From Actinomycetota bacterium (GTDB lineage: Bacteria > Actinomycetota > Acidimicrobiia > Acidimicrobiales > Ilumatobacteraceae): a stretch of 64,000 nt of DNA. The notes below the pieces were generated by a model that saw only the letters and a program-made list of their open reading frames with translations, was not told the origin of the DNA and made no database searches. Below are positions 36,940 through 45,484 of the stretch, one piece after another (position 1 is the stretch's first letter; each line of letters begins with the position of its first letter). The translations under genes and the position numbers were made by a program. The stretch is from assembly GCA_016700055.1 (NCBI GenBank), contig CP064997.1, forward strand, positions 496,001-560,000, given 5' to 3'.

Positions 36940-37209
36940 CTACCGGCGCAGACCGAGCTTGGCGATGATGTCGCGGTAGCGCTGGACGTCGCGGTCCTTC
37001 ACGTAGTCGAGCATGCGGCGCCGGCGACCGACCAGCATCAGCAGCCCACGGCGACTGTGGTGGTCCTTGGGATGGGTCTTCAGGTGGTCGGTGAGGTGAT
37101 TGATGCGGTCCGAGAGGAGCGCGATCTGGACCTCGGGCGATCCGGTGTCGGACGAGTGGAGACGGTGCTCGTCGATGGTTCCCGGCTTCATCGAGTCGGT
37201 CTTGGCCAT
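36940..37209 (-). CDS. rpsO: 30S ribosomal protein S15
   Basis: 89 aa, the exact usual length. HSSDTGSPEVQIALLSDRIN, HLKTHPKDHHSRRGLL and RRRRMLDYVKDRD are the S15 core that binds 16S rRNA. ATG 37209 has AGGAAGG upstream; a longer open frame upstream is ignored. Followed by pnp. Confidence 0.98.
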   Translation of the reverse strand: MAKTDSMKPGTIDEHRLHSSDTGSPEVQIALLSDRINHLTDHLKTHPKDHHSRRGLLMLVGRRRRMLDYVKDRDVQRYRDIIAKLGLRR

Positions 37210-37242
37210 GGTGTGTTGCCTTCCTGCGGTGAGGAGGTCGCC

Positions 37243-37259
37243 CCTGGCCGACGGCCAGG
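37243..37259 (-). promoter_or_regulatory. Perfect 7-bp hairpin in the rpsO leader
   Basis: CCTGGCC-GTC-GGCCAGG lies 34 nt before the rpsO start, within the approximately 100-nt leader predicted from the promoter at 37316-37344. S15 represses its own mRNA in several phyla by binding a leader structure; this hairpin may belong to one. Confidence 0.35.
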
Positions 37260-37315
37260 CGGCATCGCGCCGGAGCGTGGCCGGCTGCATGGCCGGGGCT
37301 ACGACGGACCCAGGC

Positions 37316-37344
37316 ATGTTACGAGGGTCGATGGCCACGAACAA
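37316..37344 (-). promoter_or_regulatory. rpsO promoter: TTGTTC, 17 bp, TAACAT
   Basis: On the minus strand TTGTTC (37344-37339) and TAACAT (37321-37316) are separated by 17 bp, giving a start near 37309. Confidence 0.5.
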
Positions 37345-37361
37345 CCGGTACCCTCACGCCG

Positions 37362-38123
37362 GTGTTGCCGGTCGTCGAACTGCACGGCGTGCAGAAGAGC
37401 TTCGGCGACCTCGTCGCTCTCGATCCGATCGAGCTGACGATGAGCCCCGGCGAGGTGCTCACCCTGCTCGGCCCGAGCGGCAGCGGCAAGACCACGCTGC
37501 TGCGTCTCATCGCCGGCCTCGAGCGGGCGAGCTCGGGCGAGGTGCTCGTCGGCGGGCGGCCGCCCGCCGTCGCACGTGCCGCGAAGCGGATCGGGTTCGT
37601 CCCCCAGGCCCCGGCACTGCTGCCGTGGCGCACCGTCGAAGCCAACGCCCGCCTGCTACTCGACGTCAACAAGCGCGCGAACCCGGGCGACGGCCCCGAC
37701 CCGGTGGCGTTGCTCGACGAGGTCGGCCTCGCCGAGTTCCGCGATGCGTATCCCCACGAGCTCTCCGGCGGGATGCGCCAGCGGGTGGCGCTCGTACGGG
37801 CGTTCGCCCTCGGCGCGCCGATCCTCTTGATGGACGAGCCCTTCGCCGCGCTCGACGAGATCACGCGCACCGACATGCGCCACCTCCTCGTGCGTCTCTG
37901 CGAGCAGTTCGACACCACCGTGGTGTTCGTCACCCACTCGCTCGCCGAAGCGGTGTTCCTCAGCGATCGGGTGGCCGTGCTGTCTCAGCGCCCGGGACGG
38001 ATCGTCGGCACGGTCGACATCGACCTCGCCCACCCTCGCCGACCCGAGGTCGAGGACGACCCCGCCTTCTTCGCCCTCGAAAGCCGCTTGCGGCACCTGC
38101 TGCACGAGGGGGCCGGACGGTGA
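37362..38123 (+). CDS. ABC transporter ATPase, NitT/TauT family
   Basis: 253 aa. Walker A LLGPSGSGKTTLLRL, the signature LSGGMRQRVALVRAF with the MRQR variant typical of SsuB/TauB/ThiZ-type ATPases, and Walker B ILLMDEPFAALDE. The Q-loop reads FVPQAPALLPW. First gene of a three-gene importer. GTG 37362 lies 7 nt after TACCCT (37349-37354) and has no Shine-Dalgarno, so it is probably leaderless. Overlaps the permease start (GTGA). Confidence 0.92.
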   Translation: MLPVVELHGVQKSFGDLVALDPIELTMSPGEVLTLLGPSGSGKTTLLRLIAGLERASSGEVLVGGRPPAVARAAKRIGFVPQAPALLPWRTVEANARLLLDVNKRANPGDGPDPVALLDEVGLAEFRDAYPHELSGGMRQRVALVRAFALGAPILLMDEPFAALDEITRTDMRHLLVRLCEQFDTTVVFVTHSLAEAVFLSDRVAVLSQRPGRIVGTVDIDLAHPRRPEVEDDPAFFALESRLRHLLHEGAGR

Positions 38124-38905
38124 ACAGGCGGCACTGGACCAGGTTCCGGGCCCCGCTCGCCGGAGCTTTCGGGCTGGTGGTGTTCCTCCTCCTTTGGGAG
38201 CTGGTCGTCGCGGCGTTCGACGTGAAGCCCTACGTGTTGCGCGCCCCGAGCGCGATCCTGGCCGAGCTCGCCGACACGCCAGGGGTCTACGCCCGCGCCG
38301 CGCTCGTCACCGGCTGGCATGCGCTCGTCGGGCTCGCCATCGCGCTCGCCGCCGCGCTGGTGCTCGGCACGCTGCTCGCCGCCAGCAGGTTCGCCGAGGA
38401 AGCCGCCGCTCCCGTGCTCACGCTGGTGCTCGTCACACCCTGGGTCGCCTACATCTCGTCGGTGGTGCTGTGGCTCGGCGCCGGGACCCGCCCGGTGCTG
38501 TTCGTGGTCGCGTTCGTCAGCTTGCCAGCCTTCACGTTCGCGATGGTGACCGGGCTGCGTTCGGCGGATCCGGCGGCCCAAGAGCTGCTGCGCAGCGTCG
38601 ACGCGTCGGCCGGCGAGATCCTGTGGCGGCTGCGGCTGCCCTCGGCGCTGCCGACGCTCATGTCCACCGCTCGGTACTCGCTCGGCCTCGCCCTCGCCGC
38701 GGCGTACTTCGCCGAAGGTGCGGCGCTCTCCAACCAGGGGCTCGGCGCGATCGGCCGGCGGGCACAGGCGTTCAACGAAGGCGATCCGCTCTGGGCTTCG
38801 ATTCTCTGCACCGCACTCCTCGGTGCGCTCGGACTGGCCCTCATCACCGTCGCCGAGCGGATCCTGCTCCGCTGGCACGCCTCGCAGCGTCGTCTCGGCC
38901 CATGA
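38120..38905 (+). CDS. ABC transporter permease, NitT/TauT (SsuC/ThiX) family
   Basis: 261 aa with about six helices. The coupling loop is RSVDASAGEILWRLRLPSALP, and the opening LWELVVAAFDVKPYVLRAPS with a proline-rich APSAI segment is typical of this permease group. GTG 38120 overlaps the ATPase stop by 4 nt. The binding protein follows 145 nt later. Confidence 0.9.
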   Translation: MNRRHWTRFRAPLAGAFGLVVFLLLWELVVAAFDVKPYVLRAPSAILAELADTPGVYARAALVTGWHALVGLAIALAAALVLGTLLAASRFAEEAAAPVLTLVLVTPWVAYISSVVLWLGAGTRPVLFVVAFVSLPAFTFAMVTGLRSADPAAQELLRSVDASAGEILWRLRLPSALPTLMSTARYSLGLALAAAYFAEGAALSNQGLGAIGRRAQAFNEGDPLWASILCTALLGALGLALITVAERILLRWHASQRRLGP

Positions 38906-38937
38906 CCCGCTCGGCGCGAGCCGACGATCGGTATGTA

Positions 38938-39022
38938 GGGTGAGCGGCGCACGGACGAAGTGGGGGGCCGCTGGCCTTCTCGCACGCAGCGGAGCACCCC
39001 GCCGTGCGCTGGCACAAAACCC
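38938..39022 (+). promoter_or_regulatory. Highly structured intercistronic leader before the binding-protein gene
   Basis: Four nested helices can form: GGGU/ACCC (38938-38941 with 39019-39022), GCGCACGG/CCGUGCGC (38947-38954 with 39002-39009), GGGG/CCCC (38964-38967 with 38997-39000) and CCGCUG/CAGCGG (38968-38973 with 38987-38992). A small hairpin UGCC-CGAAA-GGCA further down contains the AAAGG ribosome site of the next gene. TPP and guanidine-I hallmarks were looked for and not found. Could be a riboswitch or an mRNA-stabilising element raising binding-protein output. Confidence 0.4.
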
Positions 39023-39050
39023 ATCGCTTCTCTGCCCGAAAGGCACTGCT

Positions 39051-40217
39051 GTGACGCGCCAGCGCAACATGACCAGAACCCGCCAGACCGTCGCCATCGT
39101 CGCTTTCGGCGCCCTCGCATTCGGCGTACTCGGCGCCTGCGGCGGCGACGACGGCGCCGAGCCAGGGACGTCCGCACCCCAGGACATCGAAGACGTCGTC
39201 GCCGGCGCCGCCTTCCCGGACAGCCGTTGCGTGGCGAACCGCGCGGCGGGGCCGATCACGTTCCTGTCGAGCTTCGACTTCGCGGCCACCGCTTCGATCG
39301 TCGAGGTGCTCGTCGCCGAGCAGCGCGGCTACTTCGACGACCTGTGTCTCGACGTCACCGTCAAGCCCAGCTTCTCCACCACCAACTACCCGCTGATCGC
39401 GGCGAACGATGCCCAGTTCTCCTCCGGTGGCTCGTTCAGCGAGGTGCTGAACTTCGCAAACGCGAACGACGCCGAGTTCGTGGTGCTCGCGGTCGAGGGC
39501 CACACCGCGATCGACAGCCTGATCGTGAAGGAAGGAGAGGCCGAAACCCTCGAAGACCTGCGCGGCACCACCATCGGGGTGAAGGGCAAGATCACCCCGA
39601 GCGTGGCCGCGATGCTCGCCGGGGCAGACCTGATCGAGGGCCGGGACTACGAGACGGTGCTCATCGAAGGGTTCGACCCGCTCGTCCACATCGAGCTGCC
39701 CGACATCGTCGGGTTCCCCGGCTACAAGAGCAACGAGCCTGGTCAGCTCGAGCGCGCGGGAGTCCCGTTCACGCTGTTCGACCCGAGCGAGTTCGGTGTG
39801 CCGGGCAGCTTCGGGATCATCTACACCAACGCCACCTTCCTCACCGAGCATCCGACGGCGGCGGAAGACTTCATGCGCGCGGCGATGAAGGGCCTCGCAG
39901 AGTCTCTCGCCGACCCGGCCGCGGCCTCCGCCGTGGCCCTCGCGCTGATCAACGCGAACGGCAACCCCAACTTCTTGTCCCCCGAAGGTGAGGTGTTCCG
40001 CTGGCAGGTCGAGGCGCAGCTGATCCTCGACACCACGCCGCAGGACAGCTTTCCCGGCGTCCCGCACGAGTCCGGCCTGCAGGCCGAGGTCGACGCCTAT
40101 CACGAGATCGGTCTGTTCGGCGACACCGCGCCGGCGATCGAGGGCCGCTTCGATCCCGACCTCGTACGTGGCCTCTACGGCGACGACGGCTCGGTGGTCT
40201 GGCCGGCGTTCGACTAG
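39051..40217 (+). CDS. ABC transporter substrate-binding lipoprotein, SsuA/THI5-like
   Basis: 388 aa. The lipobox is FGVLGACGG. The NMT1/THI5-like fold begins ITFLSSFDFAATASIVEVL and includes EDLRGTTIGVKGKITP and GSFGIIYTNATFLTEHPTAAE. Relatives bind sulfonates, taurine, nitrate, HMP or other small molecules, so the ligand is open. GTG 39051 has GAAAGG 7 nt upstream; ATG 39069 is an alternative that keeps the whole signal peptide. The gene is separated from its permease by a structured leader. Confidence 0.88.
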   Translation: MTRQRNMTRTRQTVAIVAFGALAFGVLGACGGDDGAEPGTSAPQDIEDVVAGAAFPDSRCVANRAAGPITFLSSFDFAATASIVEVLVAEQRGYFDDLCLDVTVKPSFSTTNYPLIAANDAQFSSGGSFSEVLNFANANDAEFVVLAVEGHTAIDSLIVKEGEAETLEDLRGTTIGVKGKITPSVAAMLAGADLIEGRDYETVLIEGFDPLVHIELPDIVGFPGYKSNEPGQLERAGVPFTLFDPSEFGVPGSFGIIYTNATFLTEHPTAAEDFMRAAMKGLAESLADPAAASAVALALINANGNPNFLSPEGEVFRWQVEAQLILDTTPQDSFPGVPHESGLQAEVDAYHEIGLFGDTAPAIEGRFDPDLVRGLYGDDGSVVWPAFD

Positions 40218-40223
40218 CGGACG

Positions 40224-41168
40224 CTACGCCCCGAGTGCGGCGCGGGCGTGCTCGATGTCGAGCTTCACCTGAGCCACCAGGGCGTCGACCCCGTCGAACT
40301 TGCGCTCGCTGCGCAAGAAGTTCGTGAACCTGACGCGCGCCTGCTCGCCGTACAGCTCGCCGTCGAAGTCGAGCAGGTGGGCCTCGAGCATCGACGCGCC
40401 GGCGTGCTCGTAGAACGTCGGCCGGCGGCCGAGGTTCATCGCGCAGGCGTGGACGCTGCCGTCGGGACGCTCGTACCAGCCCGCGTACACACCGTCGGCG
40501 GGCCGGCAGATCTCGCTCGGGACGACCACGTTCGCCGTCGGGAACCCGAGCAACCGGCCGCGCTGGTCGCCGGGCACCACCACTCCCCTCGCCTCGAACG
40601 GGCGGCCGAGCATCTGCGCCGCGATCTCCACGTCTCCCCCGGCGAGCGCGCGGCGGATGGCTGTCGAGCTGATCGGTTCGTCGATGCCGTCGATTCGCGC
40701 CACGAGCGGCATCGGCTGCACGTCGAAGTCACACTCGGCACCGAGCTCGCGCAACAGCGCGACGTTGCCCGACCGGTGCCGTCCGAAGTGGAAGTCCTCC
40801 CCCACCACGACGGTGCGCACCCCTAGCGCGTCGACGAGCACCCGCCTCACGAAGTCGGCGGGCTCTTCGGCCGCCTGCTTCTCGTCGAAGTGCACGACGT
40901 AGGTGCCGTCGATACCGGTGGTCGCGAGCAGCTCGAGCTTCAGCGCGGTGTCGGTGAGCAGCATCGGCGCCGACTCCGGCCTCACCACCACCGCCGGGTG
41001 CTGGTCGAAGGTGACGACGACGGACTTGCAGCCACATGCGGCGGCGAGCTCGTTGACCTCGCGGATCACCGCTTGATGGCCGAGGTGGACGCCGTCGTAC
41101 GCGCCGATCGTGACCACGCAGCGTTCACCGGGCCAAGGACGTCGATCGGCATCGGCGAACACGCGCAC
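40224..41168 (-). CDS. ribF: Bifunctional riboflavin kinase / FAD synthetase
   Basis: 314 aa. The N-terminal nucleotidyltransferase has CVVTIGAYDGVHLGHQAVI (the GxxHxGH pattern) and SSTAIRRALAGGDVEIA; the C-terminal kinase has GFPTANV and LLDFDGELYG. Makes FMN and FAD. GTG 41168 follows a TAGCGT box by 8 nt, and that box begins in the truB stop codon, so ribF may have its own leaderless promoter in addition to readthrough. Confidence 0.95.
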   Translation of the reverse strand: MRVFADADRRPWPGERCVVTIGAYDGVHLGHQAVIREVNELAAACGCKSVVVTFDQHPAVVVRPESAPMLLTDTALKLELLATTGIDGTYVVHFDEKQAAEEPADFVRRVLVDALGVRTVVVGEDFHFGRHRSGNVALLRELGAECDFDVQPMPLVARIDGIDEPISSTAIRRALAGGDVEIAAQMLGRPFEARGVVVPGDQRGRLLGFPTANVVVPSEICRPADGVYAGWYERPDGSVHACAMNLGRRPTFYEHAGASMLEAHLLDFDGELYGEQARVRFTNFLRSERKFDGVDALVAQVKLDIEHARAALGA

Positions 41169-41176
41169 GTTGCGTG

Positions 41177-41182
41177 ACGCTA
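41177..41182 (-). promoter_or_regulatory. Leaderless-type -10 box (TAGCGT) for ribF, built on the truB stop codon
   Basis: TAGCGT (41182-41177) starts with the TAG stop of truB and ends 8 nt before the ribF GTG; no Shine-Dalgarno is visible for ribF. Confidence 0.35.
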
Positions 41183-42061
41183 CCCGGTGGGTGACGCGGC
41201 GAGCACGACGGCCGGTTTGGCGAGGCCCTCACGGAACGCCTCGTAGACCGCGAGCAAGGCACCCCCGGTGTCGACCACCGCCCAAGGTCCCTCACCCGTC
41301 CAGGTGTCGAGCACCCGACCGTGGGCGACGAGCGCCGCGGTGGTCTCGTCGACGACCACCTCGGCCATGCCGCGCAGCGCCTCGCGGGGGGTGAGCAGCA
41401 CGCAGTCGGCCGGCGGGCCCGAGTCGGCGACCGTGAATGGTCCGACTGCGGTGCGGCGCAGGTTCCGCAGATGGGCGCCGCCTCCGAGCAGGCGTCCGAG
41501 ATCGGCCGCGAGCGAGCGCACGTAGGTCCCCGACGAGCAGCTGACGTCGATCCGGAGCACTCCTTCGACGTCGCCGGGCGCGATCTCGAAGCGACTCACC
41601 GTCACCGGGCGCGGCTCGCGCTCGACCTCGATCCCCTCACGGGCGAGCTCGTGCAGGCGGCGACCGCCGACCTTCAGCGCCGACACCATCGGGGGCACCT
41701 GCATGATCCGACCGGTGAGATGCTCCGCGGCCACCCGTCGCGCGTCTTGCAGGGTCACCGTCGACATCTCGTGGGTGGCGGTCACCTCGCCGGCCGCATC
41801 GAGCGTCGCCGTCTCGACGCCGAGCACGACCTCGCCGGTGTACGACTTGCCGAGCGCGGTCAGGAAGCGCAGCAGCCTCGTCACCTGGCCCACCCCGACG
41901 AGCAGCACTCCGGTGGCGTCGGGGTCGAGGGTGCCGGCGTGGCCGACCTGGCGTTCGTGGAACCGCCGGCGCACCATGTCGACGACGTCGTGGCTGGTGA
42001 CGCCCGCCGGCTTGTCGACCACCGCCAGCCCGTGGGTGGTGGCCGGCCGGCCTCGCCCCAT
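41180..42061 (-). CDS. truB: tRNA pseudouridine-55 synthase
   Basis: 293 aa. The opening LAVVDKPAGVTSHDVVDMV and the catalytic Asp in VGHAGTLDPDATGVLLVGVG are diagnostic; SCSSGTYVRSLAADLG is a second TruB signature. Modifies U55 of tRNA. ATG 42061 overlaps the rbfA stop by one base (TGATG). Confidence 0.96.
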   Translation of the reverse strand: MGRGRPATTHGLAVVDKPAGVTSHDVVDMVRRRFHERQVGHAGTLDPDATGVLLVGVGQVTRLLRFLTALGKSYTGEVVLGVETATLDAAGEVTATHEMSTVTLQDARRVAAEHLTGRIMQVPPMVSALKVGGRRLHELAREGIEVEREPRPVTVSRFEIAPGDVEGVLRIDVSCSSGTYVRSLAADLGRLLGGGAHLRNLRRTAVGPFTVADSGPPADCVLLTPREALRGMAEVVVDETTAALVAHGRVLDTWTGEGPWAVVDTGGALLAVYEAFREGLAKPAVVLAASPTG

Positions 42062-42477
42062 CAGGCGGTGTCCTCGGCGCCGGGTTCGTCGGCGACCCGG
42101 CGACGGGGGGCGTCGGTACGCAAGATCTGCTCGATGCGCTCGGCCGCGCGGATCACTTCGTCGGGACGGAACGTGAGCACAGGTGTCTTCTTGGAACGGA
42201 TCTGCCTGGCGACGGCACCCTGCAGGCGCACTCTGTGGTCGCTCAGCGCGGCGATGATCTCGTCGTCGCCGTCCTCGCCGGACAGTGAATCGAAGTACAC
42301 GATCGCGCGGTTCATCTCGTTGTCGACGTCGATGGTCGTGATCGTGACGAACGTCAACCGCTCGTCGTCGATGCGCACCAGCTCGTCGGCGATGACCTGG
42401 CGCAACGACACCCCGAGGCGGGCGCTGCGCGGGTAGCGGTGGGTGCTGGTCGGCCGGCGTCGCGGGGGGGAGGCCAT
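42061..42477 (-). CDS. rbfA: Ribosome-binding factor A
   Basis: 138 aa. The KH-like fold has ISRELVRIDDERLTFVTITTID-type residues (here VIADELVRIDDERLTFVTIT) and the end VLTFRPDEVIRAAERIEQIL. Assists 30S maturation. Two starts are possible: GTG 42486 and ATG 42477; the ATG lies exactly 7 nt after TAGGGT (42490-42485) with no Shine-Dalgarno, so it was preferred. Follows infB by 21 nt. Confidence 0.93.
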   Translation of the reverse strand: MASPPRRRPTSTHRYPRSARLGVSLRQVIADELVRIDDERLTFVTITTIDVDNEMNRAIVYFDSLSGEDGDDEIIAALSDHRVRLQGAVARQIRSKKTPVLTFRPDEVIRAAERIEQILRTDAPRRRVADEPGAEDTA

Positions 42478-42498
42478 GGATGCCACCCTACCGAGGCC

Positions 42499-45477
42499 CT
42501 AGGTGCGGGGGATCTCCCGCTCCTCGAACGTCTCGATCAGGTCGCCCTGCTTCAGATCCTGGAAGTCGGACAACCCGATGCCGCACTCGAAGCCCTCCCG
42601 GACCTCACGCACGTCGTCCTTGAATCGCCGCAGCGACTGGATGGCACCCTTCCAGATGACGACGCCGTCACGCAGGAAGCGCACCTTCGAGCCGCGCGTG
42701 ATCTGCCCGCTGCGCACGTAGCAGCCCGCGATGCCGCCGATGCGGGGCACACGGAACACCTCCCGCACCTCGGCCTCGCCGGTGACGACCTCTTCGAACT
42801 CGGGAGCCAGCATGCCGACCATCGCCCGCTCGATGTCCTCGAGCAGCTTGTAGATGATCTCGTACTCGCGGATCTCGACGCCTTCGGCGTCGGCGAGCTC
42901 GCGGCCCTTGCGATCGGGCCGGACGTTGAAGCCGATGATCGTGGCGTTGGTCGTGGCCGCGAGCGTGATGTCGTTCTCGGTGATCCCGCCGATCGCGCGG
43001 TGCACGAAGGCGAGCCTGACGTCTTCGCGCTCCAGGCGGCGCAGGCTCTCGGTGACGGCTTCGAGGGAGCCCTGCACGTCGGCCTTCAGCACCAGGTTCA
43101 AGGTGGCGACCTCGCCGGACTGGATCTGGTTGAAGATGTCCTCCAACTTGACGCCCTTCTGCACGCGGGCGTCGCCGCGCTGGTTGCGCAGCCGCTGGAT
43201 CTGCTCGCGGGCGTCGCCGACGGCGCGAGCGGTCTTCTCGTCCGGCGCCGCCCGGAACTCGTCGCCGGCGTTCGGCACCGACGACAACCCGAGCACCTGC
43301 ACAGGGGCCGACGGGCCGGCCTCTTTCACCTGCTGGCCCTTGTCGTCGAGCAGCGCCCTGACCCGGCCCCACGCGGCGCCGGCGACGATCGGGTCGCCGA
43401 CCTTCAACGTGCCCTTGTCGACCAGCACGGTGGCCACCGGGCCACGACCGACGTCGAGGTTCGCCTCGAGCACGATGCCCTTGGCCCGCCCGGTCGGGTT
43501 GGCGGTGAGCTCTTCGAGCTCGGCGACGACGCTCAGCTGCTCGAGCAAGTCGTCCACGCCGAGTCCTTGCGAGGCCGCCATCTCGACACAGATGGTGTCG
43601 CCACCCCATGACTCGGGGACGAGCCCCTGCTCGGAGAGCTGGGAGAGCACGCGCTGGACGTCGGCGTTCTCCTTGTCGACCTTGTTGATCGCGACCACGA
43701 TCGGCACCTCGGCCGCCCTCGCGTGGTTGATCGCTTCGACGGTCTGGGGCATCACGCCGTCGTCGGCCGCGACGAGCAGCACCACGATGTCGGTCACCTG
43801 CGCCCCACGAGCGCGCATCTTCGTGAACGCGGCGTGACCGGGGGTGTCGATGAACGTGATCCGGCGACCGTCTTGCACCACCTGGTACGCACCGATGTGC
43901 TGGGTGATGCCTCCCGCCTCACCGGCGACCACGTTGGCGTGGCGGATGTGGTCGAGCAGGGTGGTCTTGCCGTGGTCGACGTGGCCCATCACGGTGATCA
44001 CCGGCGGCCGCGGGCGCTGCGCGTCCTCGTCGTCGTCGTCGCTGTCGTCGAACAGCGCCTGCAGCTCCATCTCTTCTTGCTGGCCCGGGTCGACGAGCAA
44101 CAAGTCGGCGCCGACCTCGAGCGCGAAGAGCTCCATCTGCTCGTCCGCGAGCGTCATGGTCGCGGTGACCATCTCGCCGTTCTTCAGCAAGAACCTCACC
44201 ACGTCGGCCGCGGTGCGGTTGAGCTTGGGAGCGAACTCTTGGGCCGAGACGCCACGCTCGATGACGATCGTGCCCTCGGGCACCGGTGCGTCCGTCGGCG
44301 AGTACGACGTCATCGACTGCGGCTGGAGCTCTTCCAGGCTGCGGCGACGACGACGCCCGCCCTTTCGCGGGGCGCGGCGCTGGCCGCTCGGTCGCCCTCC
44401 TGGGCCACGCGGCGGTGCGCCAGGGCCACCGCCGTAGCCGCCGCCGGGGCGGGCACCGCCGGGTCCGCCGGCATAGCCGCCGCCCGGACGCGCGCCGCCA
44501 GGGCGCGGGCCACCCGGGCCGCCGGGGCGCGGTCCGCCGGGACCGCTCGGGCGGGGGCCGCTACCTGGCCTCGCGGAAGGGCCTGCGGGGCGCGAAGCGC
44601 GAGGACCGCCGGGAGGCGGCGGGATCGGACGACCCGTCGGCGACAGAGGGCGACCCGGCGGCGGCGGGATCTGGCGACCCGAAGGCGACACGGGAGGAGG
44701 CGGCGACGTCGGTGCCGGGGCGACCTTGGCCGCCGGAGCCTCGACGGGCGCAGGGCGCGTCGGAGCGACGCGCGTCGGCTCGGGAGCCGCGCGGGCGGGA
44801 GCGGGAGCGGGAATCGGCGGCAGCGGAGCGATGGTGCGTGAGGACACGATGCGGTGCTCGGGCTCCACCTGGGCCGGGGACACCACCTCGGTCGCCGCGG
44901 GCCGCTCTTCTTCCGCCGGCGCCACCGGAGCGACGGGGGCGGGCGGGGCGACCTGTTCGGGAGCCGGAGCCGGGGCCGGGGCGGGCGCCGGGGGCGGTGT
45001 GGCCTCAGCCTCGGCCACGGTTTCGGGGACCGGCGCCGGCTGAGGGGTGAGCTCGACCTCTGCAGGCGCCACCGGAGTGACCGGCACGTCTGGTGCGGGC
45101 ACCTCGACGGCGGGCGCCGGCGGCTGCTCCGCGGCGGGCGCGGGCTGGGTCTCGGCAGGAGCGGGCGCCGTTGCGAACTCGTCCGGCGCGCTCTTGGCCG
45201 CTGCCTTCTTCGGCGCCGCGTCCTTCTTCGGAGCAGCCTCCTTCTTCGGCGCAGCCTTCTTCACCGGCTTCACCGGCTTTGGCTCTTCTGGCTGCTCGTC
45301 GCGGGTCAGGCCGTCGCGCTCGGCCCGGCGCCGCACCATGTCGGCGTAGGCCTCGGCGAGCGAGGACGAGTGGCTCTTCACGTTGCCGATGCCGAGCTTG
45401 CCGCAGAGGTCGACGACCTCTCCGTTCGTCATCCCGAGCTCTTTCGCGAGCTCGTGCACGCGCATGTTCTTCGACAC
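42499..45477 (-). CDS. infB: Translation initiation factor IF-2
   Basis: 992 aa. An IF2_N domain (MRVHELAKELGMTNGEVVDL) is followed by a long low-complexity region (about 55-390) rich first in Ala/Pro/Lys, then Pro/Gly/Arg. The GTPase domain has VMGHVDHGKTTLLDHI (G1), DTPGHAAFTKMRARGA (G3) and VAINKVDKENA (G4), and the C-terminal C1/C2 domains bind fMet-tRNA. GTG 45477 or in-frame ATG 45465 may start it. Lies 7 nt after ylxR. Confidence 0.96.
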   Translation of the reverse strand: MSKNMRVHELAKELGMTNGEVVDLCGKLGIGNVKSHSSSLAEAYADMVRRRAERDGLTRDEQPEEPKPVKPVKKAAPKKEAAPKKDAAPKKAAAKSAPDEFATAPAPAETQPAPAAEQPPAPAVEVPAPDVPVTPVAPAEVELTPQPAPVPETVAEAEATPPPAPAPAPAPAPEQVAPPAPVAPVAPAEEERPAATEVVSPAQVEPEHRIVSSRTIAPLPPIPAPAPARAAPEPTRVAPTRPAPVEAPAAKVAPAPTSPPPPVSPSGRQIPPPPGRPLSPTGRPIPPPPGGPRASRPAGPSARPGSGPRPSGPGGPRPGGPGGPRPGGARPGGGYAGGPGGARPGGGYGGGPGAPPRGPGGRPSGQRRAPRKGGRRRRRSLEELQPQSMTSYSPTDAPVPEGTIVIERGVSAQEFAPKLNRTAADVVRFLLKNGEMVTATMTLADEQMELFALEVGADLLLVDPGQQEEMELQALFDDSDDDDEDAQRPRPPVITVMGHVDHGKTTLLDHIRHANVVAGEAGGITQHIGAYQVVQDGRRITFIDTPGHAAFTKMRARGAQVTDIVVLLVAADDGVMPQTVEAINHARAAEVPIVVAINKVDKENADVQRVLSQLSEQGLVPESWGGDTICVEMAASQGLGVDDLLEQLSVVAELEELTANPTGRAKGIVLEANLDVGRGPVATVLVDKGTLKVGDPIVAGAAWGRVRALLDDKGQQVKEAGPSAPVQVLGLSSVPNAGDEFRAAPDEKTARAVGDAREQIQRLRNQRGDARVQKGVKLEDIFNQIQSGEVATLNLVLKADVQGSLEAVTESLRRLEREDVRLAFVHRAIGGITENDITLAATTNATIIGFNVRPDRKGRELADAEGVEIREYEIIYKLLEDIERAMVGMLAPEFEEVVTGEAEVREVFRVPRIGGIAGCYVRSGQITRGSKVRFLRDGVVIWKGAIQSLRRFKDDVREVREGFECGIGLSDFQDLKQGDLIETFEEREIPRT

Positions 45478-45484
45478 TCGGCGT

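Noticed and set aside
34395..36968. 857-codon open frame antisense to pnp
   Set aside because: Codon-bias shadow of a GC-rich gene; protein lacks any recognisable domain, while the opposite strand encodes complete PNPase.
38930..39030. Guanidine-I (ykkC) riboswitch, suggested by UAGGGU and CACAAAACCC
   Set aside because: The defining CUGGUCCGAGAG and GCCCGGGAGA segments are missing, so only short chance similarity remains.
38906..39050. TPP riboswitch before the THI5-like binding protein
   Set aside because: CUGAGA and ACC-UGAUC-type conserved segments are absent.
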